DNA of 64,000 nucleotides from Qipengyuania qiaonensis (lineage in GTDB: Bacteria > Pseudomonadota > Alphaproteobacteria > Sphingomonadales > Sphingomonadaceae), in assembly GCF_019711515.1 (NCBI RefSeq), contig NZ_JAIGNO010000011.1:21745-85744 (forward strand), written 5' to 3'. Both the position numbers and the translations under genes were made by a program. This document shows, piece after piece, positions 18,508 to 25,987 of this stretch. Numbering within the stretch: position 1 is the stretch's first letter; the number at the start of each line of letters is the position of its first letter. The notes beneath the pieces were generated by a model that was not told where the DNA came from, did not search any database, and was given only the letters and a program-made list of their open reading frames with translations.

Positions 18508-19776
18508 CTATTCGATCACTCGCCCACGGACCATGACCCAGCCGACATTTTCGAGCGTGGCCGTATTTTCGATCGGATTGCCATCCACCGCAATAAGATC
18601 GGCGGAATAGCCGGGCGCGATGCGCCCGATCTCGCTTTCCATCCCCAGTACCTTAGCGGCACTGGTGGTCGCCGCGGCGAAAGCCTGGCGGTGGCTCATG
18701 CCCTGTTCGACCATGAGAGCGAATTCGCCCGCATTACGGCCATGGCCGAATACGCCGGCATCGGTCCCGAAGGCGATCGGCACGCCCCACTGCAATGCCT
18801 TGCCCATGAACACACGGGCGGTGTCGGCAACCTCGCGGACTTTCGCCTCGACCACCGGGGTGTAAACCCCCTTGCCGAGCCGCTCCGCGATCCCTTGAAA
18901 GGCCATCAGGGTCGGCACCAGTACGGTGCCGTTCTTCTTCATTTCCCGGGCGGCGGCTTCGTCGATATAGGTCCCGTGCTCGATCGTATCGATGCCCGCA
19001 CGGCTTGCCGCCTCGATCCCACGGGCGCCATGCGCATGCGCCATCACCTCGAGGCCGAGCGAATGGGCGGTGTCCGCTATGCTCTTCATCTCGGCGTCGT
19101 TGAAATGGGCTTCGAGCCCCCGCCCCTGCTGACTCAGCACGCCGCCGGTGGCGGTAATCTTGATGACATCGGACCCGTTCTGGCTGGCGAGACGGACCTT
19201 TTCGGCGCATTCCACCGCGCCCGTGCAGGTAAAGCCGCCGTCGAGCACTTCGTTGACCTCGGGCCGGAAGCCGCTGACGTCGCCATGCCCGCCGACGATT
19301 GCGAGCGCCGGGCCTGCGGCGACGATGCGCGGGCCGGAAATCAGGCCTTCTTCGGTGCCCCGCCGCAGGGCGAAAGCGGATTCGGTACCACTGCCCGCTT
19401 CGCGTACGGTGGTGAAGCCCGCCAGTGCAGTCAGCCGGGCATTCTTCGCGCCGACGACAACGCCCCATTCGTCGGGTTCGACCGCTTCTTTCCAGAAGTC
19501 GCCGCCCGGATCGCCGGTCAGATGAACATGCAGGTCGACCAGTCCGGGGGACAGCGTCTTGCCCTTCAGATCGACGACGGTGGCACCGGCCGGAACATCG
19601 GAGAAACCGTCTTCTACGGAAGTGATCCGGCCATCGGTCACGGTGACGGTGGATTGCCCGCGCGGCGGACTGTCCGCATCGACGATCAACGCGCCGGCGT
19701 GAATGACGGTCGTGTCGGCCAGTGCCGGTGTGCAAACGAACGCCGCGCCAAGCGCAAGCAGTGCAGCAACTTTCAT
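18508..19776 (-). CDS. Exported metal-dependent amidohydrolase (imidazolonepropionase/prolidase-like)
   Basis: A 422-residue protein with a signal peptide (cleavage after TPALA). Amidohydrolase-superfamily motifs are GLVDLHVHL (HxH metal site, near residue 80), the histidine-bearing segments VMAHAHGARG and TIEHGTYID, and FGTDAG carrying the metal-site Asp. It is likely a periplasmic peptidase or cyclic amide hydrolase of the Xaa-Pro dipeptidase-like subgroup. It lies upstream of the DUF885 gene, both exported putative peptidases on the minus strand, suggesting joint peptide degradation. Confidence 0.88.
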   Translation of the reverse strand: MKVAALLALGAAFVCTPALADTTVIHAGALIVDADSPPRGQSTVTVTDGRITSVEDGFSDVPAGATVVDLKGKTLSPGLVDLHVHLTGDPGGDFWKEAVEPDEWGVVVGAKNARLTALAGFTTVREAGSGTESAFALRRGTEEGLISGPRIVAAGPALAIVGGHGDVSGFRPEVNEVLDGGFTCTGAVECAEKVRLASQNGSDVIKITATGGVLSQQGRGLEAHFNDAEMKSIADTAHSLGLEVMAHAHGARGIEAASRAGIDTIEHGTYIDEAAAREMKKNGTVLVPTLMAFQGIAERLGKGVYTPVVEAKVREVADTARVFMGKALQWGVPIAFGTDAGVFGHGRNAGEFALMVEQGMSHRQAFAAATTSAAKVLGMESEIGRIAPGYSADLIAVDGNPIENTATLENVGWVMVRGRVIE

Positions 19777-19840
19777 GTTCTCTCCCCTATTGTCGTCAGG
19801 CGATGCCCGCCAAAGCGGTCAAGGGCAAGCTTAAGCTGCG

Positions 19841-20692
19841 TCAGAACGTATACCCGATCCCCAGCGCGGCCGTCCATTGGTCCGCATCGCCGCGGATCGA
19901 GGTGAAGGGCGAGCGCTTGGCATCGCCGAGCATGCGCGAATATCCACCCAGAGCGATGATCGCCAGCCCGCCATTGGTCACGTCGCCGTCCAGATCCACC
20001 GCACCGAAAAGGGCTGCCCCCACGCTGTCGAAGCCGCTTTCGGCCTGAAAGGCGGGCAGCGCACCGCCGGCCGGGACCGAATAGTAGTAATCGGCATAAT
20101 CGTCATCGACATGGGTGGCGCTCACGGAAAGGGAAACGGCCGTGCCGCGGCTGAGGGGCGTGAAATAGGTGACTGTCGGACTCAAGGTCATCCCGCTATG
20201 CGCACCTGCGACATCCCACAGGGCGTCGACATTGAAGCTCAGACTGTCGAACGGGTTGAGCAGTCCCGGGAGGCTGACCCCGACGGTCGGCCCCACTTCG
20301 ACGGCGGTATCGAGTTCGCCATAGCTCTTGACCACGGGATCTTCGATCTGCGACGCCCGGTTGCGGTTGAGCTTTGCCGCGACGCCGGCCAAAAACGCCA
20401 CTTCACCGTCCACGTCAGGGATGAAATCGAGCGCCAGACCGCCCGGACGCGGATTGATTCTCACACCGCCGAGGCTGCCCTGCACGATGGGGATGGGGGA
20501 AAAGACGTAATCGTCCGACCCTTTATAGCTGGGCCCGTAGACCGCGCCGGCGCCGACGCTCAGCCAGTCGCCGTCGAACACCGAGTCCTCCATAGCGTCG
20601 GCCCTCGCGTCGCTTTCACCGGTTTCCTGAGCGGCAGCGGACGATCCGCACAGAATTGCGGCAGCGCCCGCGGCGGCAAGAACAGCTCTCAT
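19841..20692 (-). CDS. MipA/OmpV-family outer-membrane protein
   Basis: A 283-residue protein with a signal peptide (cleavage after SSAAA). The family pattern GAGAVYGPSYKGSDDYVFSP follows near residue 45, with alternating beta-strand stretches and a C-terminal aromatic residue (GIGYTF) as expected for a barrel. The ATG at 20692 is used. MipA/OmpV proteins are outer-membrane barrels, one of which scaffolds murein-synthesising enzymes in E. coli; the role in alphaproteobacteria is unclear. It is upstream of the amidohydrolase and in the same direction. Confidence 0.85.
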   Translation of the reverse strand: MRAVLAAAGAAAILCGSSAAAQETGESDARADAMEDSVFDGDWLSVGAGAVYGPSYKGSDDYVFSPIPIVQGSLGGVRINPRPGGLALDFIPDVDGEVAFLAGVAAKLNRNRASQIEDPVVKSYGELDTAVEVGPTVGVSLPGLLNPFDSLSFNVDALWDVAGAHSGMTLSPTVTYFTPLSRGTAVSLSVSATHVDDDYADYYYSVPAGGALPAFQAESGFDSVGAALFGAVDLDGDVTNGGLAIIALGGYSRMLGDAKRSPFTSIRGDADQWTAALGIGYTF

Positions 20693-20818
20693 GTGAATTC
20701 CCTCGATTTCGGTGTTTGTCTTCCAACACTTATCGCTTTGCGACGTTCCCGGAGCGCCGACGATAATGACTGCCTGCCGGGCATTGCGGCCTATACGCCT
20801 CAGCGATATGCAGCAGGC

Positions 20819-21466
20819 GTGAAAATATTCCTTGTTCTGCCAGCGATCCTGCTGTCCTCGGCCATTTCACCGCTCCATGCGGAAGTTGACGATTACCAAC
20901 GTCTTGTCGACGCCTTCGCGTCCGAGAAATGGCTGATGGAAGACTTCGAGGCCGACGCGGCGGTGAAACTTGATATTGCGTATGAAGTTTCACCGGAGAT
21001 AGTCGAATCCGAGCTGGAATGTCCTGGGATAATAGCGGCGATGACCGAGGCATTGATGCCCGCTCTTTCGCGCTGGCAACTGCGCGGCGTGCGCGAATAC
21101 CGAACGGGTCTGCTTGACCTATTTCGCAACAGGCTCGATCCGGCGGATGCCGGACTAGCAGCGGACTTCTATGCCTCGGAAAACGGTCAGGCAATAGTCA
21201 AGCTTACCGGGGATAGTGCCAGTGTGGCGAATACCCAAAAGGATGTACGCTTCTCGGAGAATATGTCAGCTTCGGAAGAGGCCATTGCCGCCGACATGGA
21301 ACTGGCTGCAAGCGACTGGTTCCAGCGTTTCATTGCGCTTAAGCCAGACATGGAACGGCTCGAACTGGAACTGTTGAACGGCGCATTCTCGGCGGAGGAG
21401 AACGCTGAAATGTACGATGCTATCGACGCGACGCTAACCGAAGAATGTTATTCCGCAACAGACTGA
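20819..21466 (+). CDS. Exported DUF2059-like protein
   Basis: Starts at a GTG (20819), giving a 215-residue protein with a clear signal peptide (KIFLVLPAILLSSAISPLHA). The body is helical and acidic with a segment ADFYASENGQAIVKL that resembles the DUF2059 pattern of a phenylalanine-rich helix ending in [S/E]xxGQ. No catalytic motif is visible. The in-frame ORF extends 900 nt further upstream, antisense to the MipA gene, without protein-like character. The family assignment is tentative; the presence of a secreted protein is likely. Confidence 0.6.
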   Translation: MKIFLVLPAILLSSAISPLHAEVDDYQRLVDAFASEKWLMEDFEADAAVKLDIAYEVSPEIVESELECPGIIAAMTEALMPALSRWQLRGVREYRTGLLDLFRNRLDPADAGLAADFYASENGQAIVKLTGDSASVANTQKDVRFSENMSASEEAIAADMELAASDWFQRFIALKPDMERLELELLNGAFSAEENAEMYDAIDATLTEECYSATD

Positions 21467-21513
21467 ACTGAGCAATTGCCGGACGCGCCCTTCGCACCTA
21501 AGCCTCTGCATCA

Positions 21514-22701
21514 ATGAGTAGACGCGTCATCGACCTTGCCATCGTTGGGGGTGGGCTGGCGGGAGGGCTGGCAGCGCTCGCCGTGCACCGTGCCCAACCG
21601 CAACTCCGCCTTGGCCTGTTCGAGGCCGGTGAGAGCTTCGGCGGCAATCACCGATGGAGCTGGTTTACCAGCGATATCGGCGGCGCAGGTTCTGAGCTTC
21701 TGACCCCGTTCCGCAAGACCGAGTGGGCCACGGGCTACGAGGTGTTCTTCCCCGGCCATGCACGCACTTTGGGCTCGACCTATTGTTCGCTCGCCAGCCG
21801 CGATTTCGATGCCGCGCTGCGTCGGGAGCTACCGCAGGAGGCGATCCGCACGCGAAGCCGCGTGGCCGAGCTGGCGCCCGACGGGATCACGCTGGACCAT
21901 GGCGAACGAATCCCGGCCCGCGCGGTCGTCGACTGCCGCGATTTCGAGCCTTCGCCGCACCTCAATGGCGGATGGCAGGTCTTTATGGGCCGGCATCTGC
22001 GCACCGGCTCACCGCACGGCCAGAAGCGGCCGATCGTGATGGATGCGCGCGTCGACCAGCATGACGCCTATCGCTTCGTCTACACATTGCCGCTGGGTGC
22101 CGAGGAACTGTTCGTCGAAGACACCTATTACGCCGACGCCCCGGTGCTCGATCGGAGCGCCCTGTCGGGCCGGATCGACCGATATTGCGATGCGATGGGC
22201 TGGCACGGCGACATCCTCGGCGGGGAAACCGGCGTCCTGCCGGTCATCACCGGGGGCGATTTCAGCGCCTATCGCCGCGGCCTTGGCGAGCCCGGCGTGG
22301 TACGGATCGGAGCGAGGGGCGGCTTTGCCCATCCGCTCACCAGCTACACCCTGCCCTTCTCGGTCGCCAATGCGCTTCAACTGGCGCGCGAGGCGACGCT
22401 GCCCGGCGAACAGCTCGCGGCCCTGTTCGAAAAGCGGGCGCACGATCACTGGCGTGCGATGCGGTTCTATCGCCAACTGGGCCGCATGCTGTTCGACGGT
22501 GCGCGGCCCGAGCAACGCTATCGCATATTCCAGCGGTTCTACCGCCTGAACGAGCCGCTGATCGAGCGCTTCTATGCCGGCCGTCCCACGCGCCTGGACC
22601 GGCTGCGCGTTCTGACGGGCAAGCCGCCAATACCGATACCGGCCGCCGTGCGGGCGCTGCTTGGCAAGGGCAGCCCGCTCGTCCATGAGAAGGCCCGATG
22701 A
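21514..22701 (+). CDS. crtY: Lycopene beta-cyclase CrtY
   Basis: A 395-residue flavoprotein with an N-terminal dinucleotide motif IVGGGLAGGLAAL. The CrtY-type motif NHRWSWF lies near residue 46, and GGFAHPLTSYTLP near residue 270. It cyclises both ends of lycopene to beta-carotene. It is the first gene of crtY-crtI-LOG-crtB; its stop overlaps the crtI start as ATGA (22698-22701), indicating translational coupling. Ketolase or hydroxylase genes (crtW, crtZ) are not in the window. Confidence 0.93.
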   Translation: MSRRVIDLAIVGGGLAGGLAALAVHRAQPQLRLGLFEAGESFGGNHRWSWFTSDIGGAGSELLTPFRKTEWATGYEVFFPGHARTLGSTYCSLASRDFDAALRRELPQEAIRTRSRVAELAPDGITLDHGERIPARAVVDCRDFEPSPHLNGGWQVFMGRHLRTGSPHGQKRPIVMDARVDQHDAYRFVYTLPLGAEELFVEDTYYADAPVLDRSALSGRIDRYCDAMGWHGDILGGETGVLPVITGGDFSAYRRGLGEPGVVRIGARGGFAHPLTSYTLPFSVANALQLAREATLPGEQLAALFEKRAHDHWRAMRFYRQLGRMLFDGARPEQRYRIFQRFYRLNEPLIERFYAGRPTRLDRLRVLTGKPPIPIPAAVRALLGKGSPLVHEKAR

Positions 22702-24248
22702 ACGCCGAAACCAGTCCCCCCCCCGCTCCGGGCTTCGCTGCCGCGCCCGCCGATGCCGTCGCCCGCGGCAAGGCCGCCTGCGTCATCGGCGCCGGTTTCG
22801 GCGGCCTCGCCCTCGCCATCCGGCTGCAATCGGCGGGTATCGCCACTACCGTGATCGAGGGGCGCGACAAGCCCGGCGGCCGCGCCTATTACTGGGAAAA
22901 GGACGGCTTCACCTTCGATGCCGGGCCGACCGTCATCACCGATCCCGATTGCCTGAAAGAGCTGTGGGCGCTCTCGGGCCACGACATCGCCGAGGATGTC
23001 GAGCTGATGCCGGTGATGCCGTTCTACCGGCTGGCCTGGCCCGACGGCACGCAGTTCGACTATTCGAACGACGAGGAGCAGCTGTTCCGCGAGATCGCGC
23101 AGCTCAACCCGGCCGACGTCGCAGGCTACCAGCGCTTTCTCGAATATTCCGAAGCGGTCTACCAAGAAGGTTACGTCAAGCTCGGCCACGTCCCCTTTCT
23201 CGACTTCAAGTCGATGCTCAAGGCCGCGCCGGCGCTGGCCAAACAGCAGGCCTGGCGCAGCGTCTATTCGATGGTTTCGAGCTATGTCGACAACGAGAAA
23301 CTGCGCGAGGCGCTGAGCTTCCACACGCTGCTGGTCGGCGGCAATCCGATGAAGACGAGCAGCATCTACGCGCTGATCCACAAGCTCGAGATCGATGGCG
23401 GCGTGTGGTGGGCGAAAGGCGGCACCAACCGCCTCATCGCCGGCATGGTCAAACATTTCGAACGGCTGGGCGGAACCGTCCGGCTGCACGATCCGGTGGT
23501 GCATATCCACACCCTCGGCAAGCAGGTGACCGAAATCGAAACGCAGTCCGGCTGGAAGCAGCGTTTCGATGCCGTGGCCAGCAATGCCGATATCATGCAC
23601 AGCTACAAGGATCTGCTCGCCGGGGCGAAGCGCGGGGCGGATTACGCCCGCAGCCTGTCGCGCAAGACCTTCAGCCCGAGCCTGTTCGTGGTCCATTTCG
23701 GGATCGAGGGCAGCTGGCCGGGCGTCCCGCATCACATGATCCTGTTCGGGCCGCGCTACAAGGGCCTGCTGGAAGACATTTACGATCACGGCGTGCTACC
23801 GCAGGATTTCTCGATCTACCTGCACCATCCCACCGTGACCGATCCGTCGATGGCGCCGGCGGGGATGAGCACGTTCTACGCGCTCGTGCCGGTCGCCCAT
23901 ATGGGCAAGCTGGCGGTCGATTGGGAAGAAATGGGCCCCTTGCTGGAGGAGCGCATTCTCGACGAGCTCGAACGGCGGCTGATCCCCGGCCTGCGCGAAC
24001 GGATCGTCACCAAGTTCCACTACGCCCCGCGCGATTTCGCGATGGATCTCAACGCCCATATGGGCAGCGCCTTCAGCCTCGAGCCGGTACTGACGCAGAG
24101 CGCCTATTTCCGCGGTCACAACCGCGACGACGTGCTGGACAATTTCTACCTCGTCGGCGCAGGCACGCATCCCGGCGCGGGCATCCCCGGCGTCGTCGGC
24201 AGCGCCAAGGCGACCGCCGGGCTGATGCTCGAGGATCTGGCCGCATGA
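22698..24248 (+). CDS. crtI: Phytoene desaturase CrtI
   Basis: A 516-residue protein with an FAD-binding motif VIGAGFGGLALAIRL near residue 32, the KPGGRAYYW segment, and the C-terminal carotenoid-desaturase signature GAGTHPGAGIPGVVGSAK near residue 490. The length is usual for bacterial CrtI, which desaturates phytoene to lycopene. It overlaps crtY by 4 nt and the LOG-family gene by 4 nt (ATGA at 24245-24248). It has a Pro/Ala-rich N-terminal extension of about 30 residues before the Rossmann fold. Confidence 0.96.
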   Translation: MNAETSPPPAPGFAAAPADAVARGKAACVIGAGFGGLALAIRLQSAGIATTVIEGRDKPGGRAYYWEKDGFTFDAGPTVITDPDCLKELWALSGHDIAEDVELMPVMPFYRLAWPDGTQFDYSNDEEQLFREIAQLNPADVAGYQRFLEYSEAVYQEGYVKLGHVPFLDFKSMLKAAPALAKQQAWRSVYSMVSSYVDNEKLREALSFHTLLVGGNPMKTSSIYALIHKLEIDGGVWWAKGGTNRLIAGMVKHFERLGGTVRLHDPVVHIHTLGKQVTEIETQSGWKQRFDAVASNADIMHSYKDLLAGAKRGADYARSLSRKTFSPSLFVVHFGIEGSWPGVPHHMILFGPRYKGLLEDIYDHGVLPQDFSIYLHHPTVTDPSMAPAGMSTFYALVPVAHMGKLAVDWEEMGPLLEERILDELERRLIPGLRERIVTKFHYAPRDFAMDLNAHMGSAFSLEPVLTQSAYFRGHNRDDVLDNFYLVGAGTHPGAGIPGVVGSAKATAGLMLEDLAA

Positions 24249-24826
24249 ATCGCCTCGCCGTCTATTGCGGGTCCGCCTCGCCCGAAGACCCTCGCTATAT
24301 CCAGCTTGCCTACGATGTCGGCCAAGCGCTGGCCGGGCGCGGAATCGGCGTCGTCTATGGCGGCGGGCGGCTGGGGCTGATGGGCGCCACCGCGCGCGGC
24401 GCGCTGGACGCGGGCGGCGAAGTTATCGGCGTGATCCCCGATGCGCTGGCGAACAGCGAAGTCGCGAACCACGATTGCACCGAACTCTACACCGTGTCCG
24501 GCATGCACGAACGCAAGCAGCGCTTCACCGACCTGTCGGACGGGTTCGTGACCATCCCCGGCGGGGTCGGCACGATGGACGAATTGTGGGAAGCGATGAG
24601 TTGGGCGCAGCTCGGCTATCACCAGAAGCCTGTCGGCCTGCTCAATGCCTTCGGCTTCTACGACGATCTCATCGCCTTCAACCGCCGCATGGCCGAAGTC
24701 GGCTTCGTGCGGCCCGCCCACCGGAACATACTGATCGCGGACGACGATCTCGGTGGCCTGTTAAGCAAAATGGAAGCCTATCGGCCGCATACGCCGATCT
24801 TCCGGATGAAGGCCGACGACCTCTGA
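24245..24826 (+). CDS. LOG-family (TIGR00730) phosphoribohydrolase
   Basis: A 193-residue Rossmann-fold protein with the diagnostic PGGVGTMDE motif near residue 100 and the N-terminal VYCGS segment. LOG enzymes hydrolyse cytokinin riboside 5'-monophosphates, and bacterial members often cleave AMP or related nucleotides to base and ribose-5-phosphate. The ATG overlaps the crtI stop as ATGA. The stop TGA at 24824-24826 is overlapped by the CTG proposed as the crtB start. Its place inside a carotenoid operon is unexpected and may indicate a role in nucleotide clean-up or signalling. Confidence 0.92.
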   Translation: MNRLAVYCGSASPEDPRYIQLAYDVGQALAGRGIGVVYGGGRLGLMGATARGALDAGGEVIGVIPDALANSEVANHDCTELYTVSGMHERKQRFTDLSDGFVTIPGGVGTMDELWEAMSWAQLGYHQKPVGLLNAFGFYDDLIAFNRRMAEVGFVRPAHRNILIADDDLGGLLSKMEAYRPHTPIFRMKADDL

Positions 24827-25842
24827 GCACACCCCGCCCCCTGACGACCAGCAAGATCCGGGCAACCCCGGCGCGGGCCGGCGGGGGGCGCGAACGGCGC
24901 TTCCTCGTCCAGAAAGCCCGCGAAGCCATTGCGGAAGGCTCGCACAGCTTCGCCGCTGCCTCCAAACTGTTCGATCGCGATACCCGCGAACGCGCTTGGC
25001 TGCTCTATGCCTGGTGCCGCCGCTGCGACGATATTGCCGACAATCAGGACAAGGGCGGCCCGCTCGGCGATCAGGGCGATCTCAAGAGCGCCGAAGACCG
25101 GGTGCAAGCGATCCGCGTGCTGACCAAGCGCGCGCTCGACGAACAGCCGACGGCGGATTTCGCGTTCGACGCCTTCGGGCTGGTCGCGGACGAGACCGGG
25201 CTGGACTGGGACATGGCGAAGGACATGATCGGCGGCTTTGCGCTCGACGCCACGCGGTGGCAGCCGAAGACGGAACGCGACATGATGCGCTATTGCTATC
25301 ACGTCGCCGGATCGGTCGGCGTGATGATGGCGGTAGTGATGGGCGTGAGCAAGGACGATGGCGAAACGCTCGACCGGGCCTGTGATCTCGGCCTGGCCTT
25401 CCAGATCGCCAATATCGCGCGCGACATCGTGGAGGATGCCGAGGCCGGGCGCTGTTACCTGCCGACGAACTGGCTCGACGAAATGGGCTGGACAGCGGGC
25501 GAGCATGCGCATCCCGACAATCGCTTCCGGCTCGCGAGCATGATGCCGCGGCTGATTGCGCTGATGGAAAAACACGAAGAGGCATCGAAACTCGGCGCAG
25601 CGCGGCTGCGGTTCCGGCAGCGCTGGGCGGTCCTGGCGGCTGCGCGCATCTATGGCGCGATCGGCCGCAAGGTCCTGTCGCGCGGCCAGCTTGCATGGGA
25701 CGCGCGCGTGCGGGTCGGCGGGCCGGAAAAGCTGTGGCATGTTATCGCGGCCCTGTTCGAGGCACTGTGGAACCGTCCAGCGCAACCTGCCGAACCGATC
25801 CTGTGGACCCGCCACGATTTCCGCCCCGTGGCGGGGTGGTAG
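24823..25842 (+). CDS. crtB: Phytoene synthase CrtB with probable CTG start
   Basis: A trans-isoprenyl-diphosphate synthase family protein with both aspartate-rich motifs, RCDDIADNQD and ARDIVEDAEAG, and the conserved RCYLPTNWL. It condenses two geranylgeranyl diphosphates to phytoene. No in-frame ATG, GTG or TTG lies between the LOG gene's last residues and conserved CrtB sequence (FLVQKAREAIAEGSHSF). The best start is CTG at 24823, which overlaps the LOG stop as CTGA and follows GAAGG at 24808-24812. This gives 339 residues. A second CTG at 24841 is an alternative. Confidence 0.88.
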   Translation: MSTPRPLTTSKIRATPARAGGGRERRFLVQKAREAIAEGSHSFAAASKLFDRDTRERAWLLYAWCRRCDDIADNQDKGGPLGDQGDLKSAEDRVQAIRVLTKRALDEQPTADFAFDAFGLVADETGLDWDMAKDMIGGFALDATRWQPKTERDMMRYCYHVAGSVGVMMAVVMGVSKDDGETLDRACDLGLAFQIANIARDIVEDAEAGRCYLPTNWLDEMGWTAGEHAHPDNRFRLASMMPRLIALMEKHEEASKLGAARLRFRQRWAVLAAARIYGAIGRKVLSRGQLAWDARVRVGGPEKLWHVIAALFEALWNRPAQPAEPILWTRHDFRPVAGW

Positions 25843-25854
25843 CTACCCGTTCCT

Positions 25855-25961
25855 GTCATCGCGAGGAGGCCATCGGGGGCCGACGCGGCCATCCATGGCG
25901 CGCCCTCGCTCCGTGCCGCAAGGCTCGAAAATGGATTGCTGCGCCTGCGGCTCGCAATGAC
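25855..25961. repeat. Intergenic palindromic repeat element between crtB and carboxylase
   Basis: The ends GTCATCGCGAG (25855-25865) and CTCGCAATGAC (25951-25961) are reverse complements except at one position. Internal arms (GCCATCCAT and ATGGATTGC) also pair. This 107-bp imperfect palindrome resembles the dispersed GTCATTGCGAG-type repeats frequent in alphaproteobacterial intergenic DNA. It occupies nearly the whole gap between crtB and the next gene. Confidence 0.7.
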
Positions 25962-25987
25962 CGGGAAAATGGGTTAGCGCCCCGCCC

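Noticed and set aside
22572..23789. 405-residue minus-strand frame over crtI
   Set aside because: Antisense shadow of a well-conserved enzyme gene, without ribosome site or recognisable domain.
22661..24244. Long plus-strand frame running through crtI into the LOG gene
   Set aside because: The part over crtI is Arg-rich shadow sequence; only the segment from ATG 24245 is protein-like.
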